A DNA stretch of 64,000 nucleotides from Fennellomyces sp. T-0311 (Eukaryota; Mucoromycota; Mucoromycetes; Mucorales; Lichtheimiaceae): contig JALLLT010000004.1 of NCBI GenBank assembly GCA_025266875.1, positions 744,001 to 808,000 on the forward strand, given 5' to 3'. Shown one piece after another: positions 23,863 through 38,384 of this stretch. The translations under genes were made by a program, and so were the position numbers. How positions within the stretch are numbered: position 1 is the stretch's first letter; each line of letters starts with the position of its first letter. The notes beneath the pieces were generated by a model. The model searched no databases and had not been told where the DNA came from. It was given only the letters and a program-made list of their open reading frames with translations.

Positions 23863-26800
23863 TTACATGAGCTTCCACTGCGTCTGCTCGATCTTCTCTT
23901 TGCACGAATAATGTACCACAACACCATTGGGAAACACTGCAAACACGCTGCCCCTTTTGAATCAGCCCTCGATCGCCGCTATCTCGTCGCTTTCCTTTAC
24001 CTGTTACCAATCCGCTTGTTGCACTGCGGGCACATCCGGTCCTCCGTGATTTTGACAGCTCGGGATTGATAGTACATCAGCTGCTCCTCGACCTTTGCAT
24101 TTGCGCATTTATGAATTCCGCGAGCCGATAAGGCGTCCCTTTCTTTCTTTGTTTACCTGAATCTGGTCGGCCTTGAGCAAATTCTTGACTATCAGATCCA
24201 TATTCCTCTCCTTATTGGTCGCTCGGATATATTTCTCGAAAAAAGGAAACAGCCCGTGCAGCTTGGTGGCCAATGGCAGAATCGCCAGCACCTCCGACGC
24301 GTTGATGTGCGAGCCGTGGTGCGCGAGCAAGTCCAACGCCGGTGCCAGCAGGGGCTTCTCGTGATGGCGCGGCTGGAGATAGACGCGCAACAACGTCAGG
24401 TACATCTTCTCGCCCTTGACTGGGTCCTCGCGGTACACCTTGGTGCAGTACCTGTCATATGTGTCAGTAAAAAATAGTTCATAAATAAAAAGATAAGGAG
24501 ATAACGCTGGCATTACTCTTCTGCCATGGTGTAGTTTTTGAGTTTGTATACGTAGATATCGAGAGCCTGGTCATGCTGTCCGATACGGCTAAGCAAGATA
24601 GCACGTTCCTCAAAAAGATCTATTGCAGTTTTTAGTCATTCCGAAACGTGGGCGCGTGCGCATGTTTTTTCTTTTACCGTCCATTGGTAAGCGGGACAAT
24701 ATTTTCTCCGCGCGATAATGCGTCGACTCGATCAAAAACGACAGTAGCTTTGACCTCAATTCGGACTTGCGCTCGGTATCGTCTAATCAAGTAATCTTCC
24801 AATTGAGCCAAAACCGGCGCGCATAAATAATAAAGAAAGTTTACCGGCGGAAGTAATCTTGTCCAGATACGCGATGGCCAGCCTGTTATGGAAATCCGGC
24901 AGCGTATCACGTAGCTCGTGGATGATATACTCGAGATACTGGATCGCCAAATCCCCTGATATGGATTCCAAATGGCGCAGGACCTTGTCGCGTGGAAACG
25001 TCTCCACCTCGGCCAAGTCATCGATAAAGATCTTTTTTTCATGGGCGTCAGCACCTTTGCTATTCCCTATCGCCAAATTCATCTAATATATTTTACACTT
25101 ACGTCCATGCCGTGCACGGGATCCTTCTCCAGCACCCACCGGGAGTACTTTAACACAAGGTCGAATTGATCCAGTCCTAATCGCTGCAGATATCGGATCG
25201 TCGGAAGCACGCCGCGAAGTGGTCCGTCGGCCTGCTGCCCCAATCTGGCATTCGCCTCAGATAACTTATCCTCAAAACAACTTTCTGCCACGCTTACCTT
25301 GCCAGTAGATCGAGCGCGTTGCCGTGCAGACCCTTACAGTTGTACAGATCGACGAGCTCCTTGTATTTCTATTGTAAAAACGTGTTAATAAATAAAAAAT
25401 AAAACATGAAACGCTACTGTGCCTTTTTATCCGACAAGATTGTCTCACATTCTTGCACGTCGCAGTGATTTTGCACACGCAGCAAAGGGCCCACCAGGGC
25501 ATCATTTGTCATCATGTATGACTTGAGCAGGGCTGTGTCCACCAGCGACGCTTGTCGCAACCACTCTTCTTCCTGATTACTTGCTGCCGTTGCGCTCGCC
25601 GAGTCCCGAGACGATTGCTGAGAGCCAGACGATAGCTTTTTCGACAGCTTTTGTCGCTTTTCCGTCAGGAACCGGATCAGGTATGTTACTGCGTCATGCA
25701 AATTCAGGCCAGTCAGCGGCACTTCTTTAACCTCTTTCTGGCTTTTGTTCGTCGTTTTGCTGCGCGAAGACACGATGCTCGCTGGTCGGCTCGACACCGA
25801 CGCTTCATCGTCCAGTCTCTTTTTGGTGTTGGCGCGCAATACCGGTGACGATAAGAGTTCTTCCTCGATATCTTGCTGCGGGGGTTGACTGGCCAGACTA
25901 CCCGAGATCATGTCGGGGTAGAGACGAATCACATCAGCAGGATCTGTATCAAGCTCTTGGAACAGGGCCAGGGCCGTGTCGTATTCCCCATGACGGAACA
26001 GATCATGTGCGTACAATGTACGGATCATTCGCAGCTTTTCTTCCTTGTTTTCCACCAGAACTGCATCGATCTGATCGAGCAGACTCACAGCTTCCTGGTA
26101 CTCTTGTTTCTCGACCAATTGATCAATTTGCGTAGAAAAGCTGTACGGCGTCAGTCGCCAGATCTGGGATGTGCTAGCAACGTACACCAGTTTGCCCTGG
26201 TTCAGAAATCGGGCACTGGATAGTTCAATCTGCTGGACAAGCGCCAAACTTTGAATGTTACGGACTTCGACGTGTTTCGGAAGGATGGCGATCACGTAGG
26301 GATACGAGTAACCTAGCACAGAATATGTTAGACTTGATGTCACTTTGACATAATTTCACTGTACCCATTTGCTCTGGCGCGCCTGACCATTCAATGCCCA
26401 CCTTCCGGGTCGGTGTTCCGTCCAGCCCCAAAAAGATACTCACGTCTAAATAAAAGGACATGAATCAGCATTACATAACCAATAAACAACGCGAAAAACA
26501 TACGATCGCGTGCGAGTAGCATTTCATTGTTGGGGATTTTGGTGACCATCGGCTTGCCACCTCGCGAACCAATCGACATGTTGTACAGGCTGTTCAAGGT
26601 GCTCATCGGGCCTGCTTCCGCTGGACCCGAGGGTGCAAACAGTTCCGTCAGTTGATCCGCCTCCACATCCATCAATGCATACTCGGCCGCAAAGCCCAAA
26701 CAAATCTTGGTGTTGCCCACCCAAGCCATGGCTTTGATCCGATCCGGGATATTCAACTCTTTAGTTTCGTGAAATTCGGTGTCCTTCCATACAAACACCA

Positions 26801-27399
26801 GCAGCTTCTTTCGCACCGCAACCGCAAGTCTTGTCGTCAGCACTGGGATCTGTTCTTCCGTCATCTCCACCATCGTTTGAATCGCAAATAGATTCGCTCC
26901 TTTCGTTTTCCCCAGCGCCATGCGAAGTTCGAACGTGCGAAGATCATGCAAACTGACAAGACCATCTGCCACACGTATCCACGGTTACTAACACTGCTTA
27001 GCAACCCAGATATAGATGCATACCCGAGAGTGATACAAGCACGTCGATTTCTTTGATAATGTCCAGCTGTTCGATAGGTCGCTTTGAGAATTGTTTGATT
27101 GTGTTGACTAGCGTCACTTCAGGAACTTCGTTGTCGTCGGCCACTATCCGGCGTATTCGTCACTCGTTGTTTCTTTCTACATGTTTATTGCGCATACCCA
27201 AAGGCTCTTTGATATCATAGACAAGGAGTTGTCCGACGCCGGTGCCAATCAGCAGTCGATCGCCTAACCCCCGAGCACACAGTCAATTTCTTTCTCATTT
27301 TAACCCATGGAGCGTGTGTTTCTGTTTACCATGGGCAAAGATGGACTCTATGCGATTGACCTTATCGACAACTGTGGTGACTTGGAACGCATCGTGCAT
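23863..27399 (-). CDS. VPS39: Vacuolar HOPS subunit VPS39/VAM6
   Basis: Fourteen exons: 27399-27330, 27263-27198, 27143-27024, 26965-26504, 26445-26365, 26312-25423, 25368-25298, 25244-25103, 25031-24845, 24782-24678, 24619-24517, 24451-24157, 24092-24001, 23947-23863. Phases agree throughout, giving 922 aa. The N-terminal citron-homology (CNH) beta-propeller covers about residues 1-290 (LLIGTGVGQLLVYD; LARDHVSIFLGLDG). A clathrin-repeat helical region follows (ELVDLYNCKGLHGNAL, KYSRWVLEKDPVHGMD). The end is a zinc ribbon (MCPQCNKRIGN, then HYSC). It tethers vacuolar/late endosomal membranes with Ypt7. A Ser-rich insert lies near residues 405-435. Intron 25369-25422 can only be joined with a GC donor (AAG|GCACAG), less standard than the rest. 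Confidence 0.95.
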
Positions 27400-29854
27400 T
27401 TTCGCTGTGCAAAAAAAAAAGTAAAAGTCAGGGACTGAAACACAAGCTTGCTTGAATGTGCTCCACATAAACTCCGCGGCAAACCTTTACGTTTTGACCT
27501 TCGCTTCAAAAGCCGTAATTGCTTCTTTCGCACATCATGGAAAGATCGCATAATCGCTTTACTGTCTTTCACCATGGTGTGATTTGCTATATCTATGAGG
27601 CTTTGAAATACACTGCAATAAAGGAAAGCAGGCAGGAAAAAAGTACACAGGATGGCGATTGGGGAAGGAAAGAAAAGACGTGCAATACGCTCGGGCTATC
27701 GCTCTGCAGCTTTGCATTGCTTGTTGTTTACTGTTATTCGATGCAAGACCGTTTGGGACACAAGAGCGAACGAGGCACCTGACGAGAAGAAAATGCAGCT
27801 CCTGTCAAAATCTGTCGCGTTCGCCGGTTTGAAGAGCCGATAACCCGATGGTTGACTATAGGTTATGGGCTTTTCGTCATTAAAAACTCGATGCATGTGC
27901 CGATGGATCTGCATACCGTTCTCAAGATCGCTCGAAATGCTAAATGCACGTCTTGAAGTTTGACGTTTCACGTGCATTTGCTACGCCAAAGATAAAAAAA
28001 ACAGTATGTAGTGCTAACCTCGATCCATCATTTCTCCTATGTATTCGTACCCAAGCTAGGCTGTAACTTGTAGTCCAGAGATCGTCCGTAAGAGGACCAT
28101 TGATACATACTTTGGAAGCACCGATGCTGTGAAGCTATTCTTTAGCTCCTTGAATAATGGAGCACTGTTTTGCACAGTGGTTTGATTGCCATGTCACCAC
28201 AATTGTCTTGATTCGCTTTTGCAACCCAAGTAAAGTATTAGCAACTAGACTATTCTTGCCCCACGGATATCATTGATGTTTCCACAATAGGACGAGCATC
28301 ATACAGAACTTACCATCTGTATCGTTAAGCACAATTAATACGAGATTTTTTTTTTACGCAGTAGTATTTTTGATTCAGGCACCTATGTAATCAGTATAGG
28401 CTTACATAACACAATGTAGTCGAATGCGCCTAAAAGTATTAATGTGTAACTTTCAGGCGTACTATGTATAAAAAAGATTTCTGTACGTAACCCACCATGT
28501 ATATTAACAGAGATAGCATTCAAGGAAACAGTAAACAGATCAATACTGATAATGATACACCGCCGACACACATTATACACGTGGTGAAGTGACGAAATCA
28601 CTACGCACGTATTCGTTGCTATGTACATACCGTGCTGATCATTATGTAGCTTGTTCACAAGTATAAATGAAAATGACAGAGCAATCAGTTGTCTAGGGAT
28701 ATATATTTACGATATTAATCGTGTGCTTAGATATTCCATATGGAGCTGCTCATATAACGAAACATGACATGACCTGTGGGATCACCGCTTCAACACTTTC
28801 CAAACATAGTATACTGGCTTTTAAATCGTGCGGCGCTCATACGGTGTTTTCCCATACAACCACCCTTTTCTCATATCGAAAATGATGTCATTGCCTGGTT
28901 ACTACTTGTAATACTCCCTAAATATGTTTACAAACATTAGCAAGATCCTACGTAGATATCGCATGACGTTGCGAAATGCGACCAATACAAACAGTGGGTG
29001 GGCACAGACAGACGGAACAGAGCTGAAAAAAAATACAGATAAGAAACTCCGAACAGGAACAACAACAGGTTCATGCTTGGGTATCTTTCGATCAATCAGG
29101 CTTACTTATGATATCACGCAGTGGAACGGGTACGTGGTATGTTGATGTATGCGTGTGCAGCTATGGCAAATGTATCCAGGCGATCATGGTATGCAACTGA
29201 TAACGCCAATGAAGAGACGTAAGCAGAGCGTGAAGGAAGGGTGTGGTTGAATTCACGTCGTCAACTTGTTGAGTCTCTTTGGTATAGAAAAAGATGGAAC
29301 ATTATTAACTGTAGTGCCCCTCCATTTCCTTTAATCGTATGCACCGTTATCTCGTTGCTGCAACAGCGGATTATAGTTCAGAGTAAATACACATCGACGA
29401 GTCTGGTCCCTTTTTTCGGCCCTGGATAGATGGCGCATGTATGAAAAGACAGAAAAGCAGAAAGCAGAGCAGAAATGGAACAACGGAACAAGGATCGTCG
29501 TAGTAAACTGTATCGAACCACTTGGTGTAACGTATACACGATTGATCGTCGGCGAAAGGACACGATTTAATATAAAATGGGATGTTCCTTTTTGATCGGC
29601 GCGCTTTCCGCAAGCGAGGTAGAAAACGAGCAGGATTTTCTTTTGCATGTACCAAGGGCAACAAAAGTAGCAGGAAGCGGGCAGCTAGGCAACAAAACGG
29701 GCATATGATGATATGTACCCCAACGTTTTGACGTCAGCTTCCATAAGGGCCATGAAAAAAGGCGCCCTCCACTTGTGAGTCCGGTCGTGTCAAAAAAGTT
29801 TTCTTTCCTCTCTTTTTTCTTTTTTACCCTTTCCACCACATACATGTTCTAAAA
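27400..29854. other. Intergenic region upstream of VPS39 and of the C2H2 gene
   Basis: 2.45 kb separating two divergent genes. Only short overlapping ORFs without domains. A few T- and A-runs and scattered TATATA words are present. Nothing further is supported. Confidence 0.5.
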
Positions 29855-30951
29855 ATGGCACACAACGTTTCTGCATTTTCACTTGGATACCCTCCAGTCT
29901 CCAACACAACTGTTTCCGATAATAGTCTGTTGACTCGGCGACAGGCCGCCGCAGTGGCTGTGGCGGCGGCTGGGAACACTGACCGAGGAAGCAACTACAT
30001 CCTCAACCAACCTTCGCTGCCTCCGCTTTCGCAACTGCTGACGACCGACCCCGTTAAAGCGGCCAGTCAGGTCATACTGCAGCAGCAGCAGCAGCAGCAA
30101 CAACAACAGCCCGTGTACTACGATTACACGGCCACCACAACCACGCCATTGAACATGCCCGCCACTGCTTACCATTCCGCTGAGGTGGAAGCTGCTGCCG
30201 TGGCCGCGGCCGTCACCGCCATGCCCATGCAACTGATGAGCACGGCCGCGCCACCCTCAACAACCAACTACACCACAACCACGACAACGACAACGCCACT
30301 GATGGATACGGGTATGAAATACACAACAACGACCGATGCAACGGCGATGGCCGTCGCCGCGGCTGCTGCACAAGCATCGACTCCCTCATCGCTCCAGCTC
30401 GATGCCTTCACACAACATCAGCAGCGACGGGTGCGACACGAGTCGGAATCAAGCAGTTCATCCGACAAGGTTTACTCCTTCGTTGCGATCCCCGGCAACA
30501 ACCAGAAAAAGCGACCCCGTCGACGCTACGACGAGATTGAACGGCTGTACCACTGCAACTGGCCAAACTGTACAAAGGCATATGGCACTCTAAACCACTT
30601 GAATGCACATGTGAGCATGCAGAAACATGTAGGTTATCCAACTCCTTTTTTGGCTCTCCCTCCCTCTTATTCTTTTTATCTTTTTTTTCTATGCTTCGCT
30701 AGGGCGCGAAACGGCATCCCGCCGAGTTTAAAGAGATGCGCAAAGAGTGGCGTCGCCAGAAAAAGGAACGAGAGGCAGTCGCAAAGAAGCATCACCAGGA
30801 AAAAAAGCACTCTCAGGTCGAGGAGCCGGATCCTGCCTCTGTAGCCGTGGCGGCGGCTGCCCAGCAACAACTCAATTACCATCGCTACGAGCAACAGTAC
30901 CCATACCATCTGCAACCCGTGCCAGCCATGACTCTTGGCGGGTTCTACTGA
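29855..30951 (+). CDS. C2H2 zinc-finger transcription factor, Con7-like
   Basis: Two exons, 29855-30628 and 30703-30951; 340 aa. The N-terminal 200 residues are low complexity: Ala-rich blocks, an uninterrupted Gln run near residue 75 (CAG/CAA at 30081-30109) and Thr runs. A basic patch (QKKRPRRR) precedes one C2H2 finger, YHCNWPNCTKAYGTLNHLN, then H-x5-H. The intron lies directly after this finger, and a basic helix (HPAEFKEMRKEWRRQKK) follows. This finger-plus-helix arrangement matches the conserved module of Con7-type fungal regulators. DNA binding is inferred from the family and targets are unknown. A second Ala/Gln-rich tail ends MTLGGFY. Confidence 0.85.
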
Positions 30952-33900
30952 GCCATCTATAAAAAAAAATACTGCATCGCTTTTACTTTGTCTTTTCACC
31001 GTTTCTATATATACCAAAAGAAAGTCCGCGCCCAAAAGATGGCAAACTTTTTTTTATCCTTTTCCACTCTTTTTGCCTGTACAGTAGTTTTATTCTTTTC
31101 TCTTTTTCTGCCTTTTTCTAAAAAAAAATTCATTTTTTGTTCGTTTATCTCGAAAGGAGAAGGGGATTTTTTTTATCATGTGCTTGGATGTTGCTTGTGT
31201 TGTGTGACACTGAAGGGAGGCACCGCGCCTTGTTTGTGGAAGGTGCGCGAAGTGTAACAAACATGATCCCCCTCCCCCCGAACGCCGATCCTTTCGGGAA
31301 AATGTTCCATGGTCTCTTCGGGTACGCATAATTCGCACGCCAACAAAATTCCTTCTTGGCAAAAGACAGTATTGCGATTCAGCTATTCACGCCCAGATAT
31401 TACCAGTCGGAATCCAGCGCGGTGCTGTCCTTGGGCTTGCAATTAACTAGTCATTTGAGATTTTCCCGATAAGGATCACTACTATATCAAGTGCCGGCTG
31501 CGTGATAGCAAGTGATCGTCGTTTCAAAACCAGTATAGACCACCCAGAAAATATGTTACGACCACTGCTGATTTTACACATCCACACAGTTTCACAAACA
31601 TAAACTCTATTGAGAAAACGCACAAGCCCTTCTCAGGGTAATTACAGCTTTTTTTTTCCGAATTCATTTGCTACTTGGCGTGTGCGGCAGCTGGCGCGGA
31701 CGAGGAGTTTGTTGGTGTGTGCGTCAGGAATATACAGCAGATTGGTGGCATTGGTGGCCTAGCGAAGTTTCTTTACTTTTCTAGGAATCAATGACGTCCG
31801 GTGCATCACACAATGACAAGAGCAAAGTTGCGTACGCGGGGGGAAGCGAACATATGCTATAACCACATCCAAAGAGAGAAATTAACAATTTTGAATCTAG
31901 TATTCAGTCGTGTCAACTTTGCGGCATGATACTATTACTGAATCCTCGATAGTCTCGTCTATAGTATGCTTAACCATAATAAGTATCAGGTGCCCGATAC
32001 TCGGGACGTATGTATGAAAGAACGATTATGAACTTTTGTAAATGACCTTGCATATCATCCAGTCCATTCCCCTAGTTCCATAGGTGGATGTAATGCGTAT
32101 GACCAAGGAGTATACAGTAATGCATAGCATATGTGCACAAAATACAAATAAAAGAGATATCTGCTTCTGTACATTAGTCAATGACTCATTATAAAAAAGA
32201 CACCTTTTGTGCAGCAGAAAAGTGTCCTCATGTACTTGCCCCTTCTCACTCGGTTGCGCACTGATACACGCATCTGTTGCTAGCCTAACCAGAATTAGTA
32301 TCGTCTGGAAGTTCAAAGGTTGTGTTATTTGGTTCCGTGTGCATCAAGTTGCCAGCTTGATCTATGCGACATTGCATCTACGCAAATGCCTGATTTTCTC
32401 ATAGAAATGATATTATTTAATGTCGGAAAAGTAACATTAAACAAGAACAATAGTAATAAAAAAGTGTTACGTAGTGCAAACGCATGAAAGAATCGTATGA
32501 TCGGAGAGCGTGGTTTCATGAGAGTGTGGCTGTGGAGAGGAAACTTTGGTATTTACTGCTCCCGCTTTGATCAGTTCGAAACGCCATGGTTTTGGTTCAG
32601 TATTTTTCATGATGTTGCTATCATCTGAGATTCAAGAGGTAGGTACGAAAGAACGTCATGTGGATACTTTCCGGTTACCATACATGAACTTTAACTTTCT
32701 TTTTGACTTGTGTCGGTATCGAATACTCTGCCGATCGAATCGCCTACATTTGCACGAGCTTGAGTTGCGACAAAATAGATGACATAATCGCTATTCCGCT
32801 CTATAGGAGCCTGCGCTTAAACATGGTATCCAAGTTTAGAAAGCACGCCGATGGTAATCACGAGCATTTATTTGATTGCGAAATGCAAGGAAAAACTGGT
32901 AAACCTTATGATTTGTTTACCTGCCAAAGCGTGGATATCGTCTGATTCAGAACATGAGGATTTCTCGACTATTTTTTAATAAATAGTAATGCTGTATCTT
33001 TTTTATGTACTGGTGCTATGTTGAAATTGTTACGTTATTTTTCTTGTTCGACAGATTATCAGATACATCTTCATCCAAGCGGTGAATATACTCGATGTAT
33101 CGGTTTTTAATCGTGTGGAACTCCAGCAAGCGGGGAGCACAAGGTCACAAAAGTACCGGGCCCTATCGTGGCTACGTTTGCGCAACAAGCCGTAAGTACT
33201 GGGTACCCAATAGCTTGGTGGGGGCATACATTGACATCTGCAAAGTGTACGCCTTAAAACATTTCATATCCATCAAGGCAGGGCGACGGGTAGATACATG
33301 CATCGCCGTGTATCTCGCTCATTTTGCATCTCTTCATGACGTATCCAAAATGCTTTCTGATAATAATAAAAAATACATGGTATATTAGCGCTCTTCTTTT
33401 AGGTACTTTTTTTTTCTTTGCTCTCATTATTGATGCGTTTCATTAGTATTTCTTGTTCTTGTAACACTTGATCAGCGCTCAGTTGATCATCTTTTTGATG
33501 CACGAAACACAATTCTGCTATACATAAGTACGACTATTCTACCATCTCTTCGCATATTCTTTTTTACAATATTACTCCGCCAGCCAACCCTTATTCTCGT
33601 GTTTGTGCCGGTTCGAGGAAAAGGATTCTCAGAGCTGCAACAGCAGAAGGAAGGAAATTTATCTCTAATTGATCATTTTTGCTCCCCATCTAATTCTAAT
33701 AAGAAGCACGTAGGAGCTGATCTGCGTAACCTCTAGTGGCTACGCTTTGGCTTTCCACTTGTAATACATGTGTAAAGGAATGTGCTCAATTTTGATATAA
33801 GCTGTCGCTTGCTGCTTTATATGTTTACCATTGACTATGTTAAACATTTTGACAGCAAAGGTAAAGTCGTATAACCTTGTGGTGAACACTCATTATGAAA

Positions 33901-36770
33901 AATCTTTTAACTTTTCATTTTTTGTTCTTTTTCACCGTACCTTCGTGTTTTCACCCTTGCTTATCGATGAATTAATGCATAATATCTTTTCATCCTCCGT
34001 TACGTATTTCTGAACCCACTACATATTAATTGGAATTGGGAAGTAGATATGCTTACAGCATCACTGGTATCACTTCTGGCACCATGCGTTGCGTTTGGGA
34101 CAAATGTCGGATTTGTTTTATGTAGCATTCAATTTTATCGACTTTCTACAGTTGTAACACCCATAGTAGAGTTCTGTGATTGAGATCGTCCCGTTTAGGT
34201 CTGGGTGAAGAAACTCGCCCACGTCGTTATATTCCATCCTTCGTCTCGCTATAAATGGTCACAGGTATTTGCGAGTCCAATTCCACAGCCATATCGATAA
34301 CTCGTTAGAATAACCAAAGTACGAATGAATGGAAAACAAAGAATGGAGTTCATACGTGCCAGTAAAGAATCGATGAACGCGATGAAATACTGTATACCAA
34401 GAGGATGATAAATAGCGCTGGTGGTGTATATACGCGATACATATATACGCAGGAAAAAAAAGATAATGTCATTATGGCAACTAACTCGGAACCTGACCTC
34501 CGTCTGCCTTTGCTGCGACTTTTCACTTATTGATTGTATTACTGAGTGTAGAAGAAAGTGAAGGAATTGACGCTTAACTTCAGTTCCTCAAGCCACTCAA
34601 TGGAATTCGAAGGCGAAAATTAGACTTAAGTTTCAGTCTTGCTTGATATGTAGGCATCAGTACTTAATAATTGGATGCCTCACCTCTTCACCGTAACTAC
34701 ATACTGTAAAATGGGCGTTTCAATCAACTATGTCAGTCGGATCTTTAGGTCATAACTTTACCAGAATGCAAAGTCGTCTAATAAAAGAGCATTCAATAAC
34801 ACCGAACGGAGAGTACGCACAAAGCTATGCTTTTTTAGATCACCGCGAGGTTCTATTGGTAAAAGATGTCAAAATATTCAAAGTTGTGAGACACAAATTT
34901 TATTATTCGTGAATATATATAGTTTGTAAAGAGTACCAACAACAAGAATGGATACGTACATACATTTTATATTGGACAGTCAAAAGAGGTATTGACCGTT
35001 ATCCATTAGCAGAAGAATGGAGCCATGCCAGCAAAATAAGAAGGACCACTTTCGCACTGAAGAATGCAACAGGCGAACTGGCCTGACGGGAGGCATATAC
35101 CAAAAGATAATGACACTACATAATACTTGCTGAATTACCCGAATGGAACACATCGAAAGGTTGATTTCCTGCATACGTTGTCAAATATATATGCCATCCT
35201 TGGACTTCGAATAATCAGCTGCAAATTTTCATTTCGCCGCACGCAATGATTGCTCTAATAAAACTAGTCAAAGGTTATGAGTTAATCGGTCTCATATTGT
35301 GGCCATCCACAGCGCTTTAGGAAGGGTGGTATGTCGGGCATATGTCGAAAACAGGACTAGAACCGAGTATTATTCCTAAAATGATGAGTAATAATACTTG
35401 AACTGGACATACATAGCTTACTATACGTAGGTATGTAGTACTTGCCAAACTTCATCGGAGACGTATGTATGATGCATTGGCTGTGAGTGGTGGGAGATAG
35501 CTTTATGAAGCCATACATACATTTATACTTACAAATGCACTGATACTTCGATTACATCAAGCACACCTGCAACCCTTACACGCGAATTTTAAATATAGCG
35601 TTTTTATAGGCGGCAATATCTACGTACATAGACTAAAAAAGACAACAAAACACAACAGTGAATATGTTCAAAATTATATCTATGGCTTCACGCAGCATTT
35701 GATGTATAATAAGGAATCATGCGATGAGGTGGAATACTGTCGATACGTAATACCAGAGGAAGAAAATGAAGAGTATATTTCGTCCATGGCGGACATAACG
35801 GGTTGAGAACCGGCAGCAAGCAACTAAAGGCTACTCCTTATAGCTATTGTACACCAAAAGTTGTCGAAATTGATATCGCAATCCATGATGGTACAAATTC
35901 GAGAGCGAAGTTACCAATGATGGTACGAACAATAGCTCGTTGGCCCATGGAATCACAAACAGATGAAAACAAACGAAATCACAAGGGAAAGAGCACGTTT
36001 GGGAACGTCCGTCAACGACCTTATCTGTTCCTGATGCACGTGCTGTTAATGTGCACCATAGGTATCAATGTTAAGAAAAAACCGAGCATTCACAACCATA
36101 ATTTCATCAATGGCCGTGTTTATGAAGCAGAGCGAGAAAAAGACAAGCAGCTGCTGTACCTATACCGGCGTATCGGCTTATTTCCATTCACGAACAGTCG
36201 AGGGGTGCCCCAAAAACATCTCAATTCTAATAGATGCAATTAAATACTAGTTATTAAACATCAAGTAACGTATACTCTATCTCTTTTATATACGTGTACT
36301 ATAGCTTTTAGCAGGACATAGTCGTTTAATGTGATAAGATCCGGTGGAAGGTATTGGGAGAGTTTGACATGCAGAAATCGCTCTTGTGCTTGCTGAACCC
36401 AGGATCGAAATACTTCAGGACATAGTATAAATAGCCCTGCATACACCAAGTTAAACATCTAGAGAAAGGAAGGAGATTGTGGAAAAGTAACCAAATGTCT
36501 CTCTTGGGTTATCACAGTCCTGCATAGGTATTTCCCTGCACTTGTTTTTCATACGGTAGATTATCGTTATATAGAAGAGTGGCTATCAGCAGTTACTTGT
36601 GTATGTTACGTAAAAAATAGAGTAACATGATTAGCACCTTGGAAGAGGCAACTCTCGCTGCATGGCAATAGCATTTGACTGAGATGTTCAAGCTCAACGA
36701 CAGTGCAAAAAAGAAAATTTTCGCGCGGTTCTTTGGCGACTGCATTTTTCAAGTCAAAACCGTCCACGCA
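30952..36770. other. Gene-poor 5.8 kb spacer
   Basis: No gene model is supported. Short ORFs (31137-31331, 33095-33388, 35803-36243) lack domains and splice logic. CATACATA and TACGTA words recur, especially near 32000, 34430, 35410-35530 and 35620. One exon-like minus ORF at its right end is listed separately. No inverted repeats, LTRs or transposase motifs were seen. Confidence 0.5.
36261..36458 (-). pseudogene. Exon-like orphan ORF, unrecognised
   Basis: A 65-codon minus-strand ORF with coding-like composition (VFRSWVQQAQERFLHVKLSQ, then YLPPDLITLNDYVLLKAIVH). It begins just after a CTTTCTCTAG acceptor-like sequence. It looks like one helical exon of a larger protein, but no partner exon could be joined upstream or downstream. 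It may be a relic or a short gene. No family recognised. Confidence 0.25.
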
Positions 36771-38337
<1,567 letters not shown>

Positions 38338-38384
38338 AGAAGAAAAACAAGTTTGCCTATAAATATAAACAACCAATATTTCGG

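Noticed and set aside
33095..33388. 97-codon plus ORF
   Set aside because: No recognisable content, and a competing ORF on the opposite strand. Consistent with chance.
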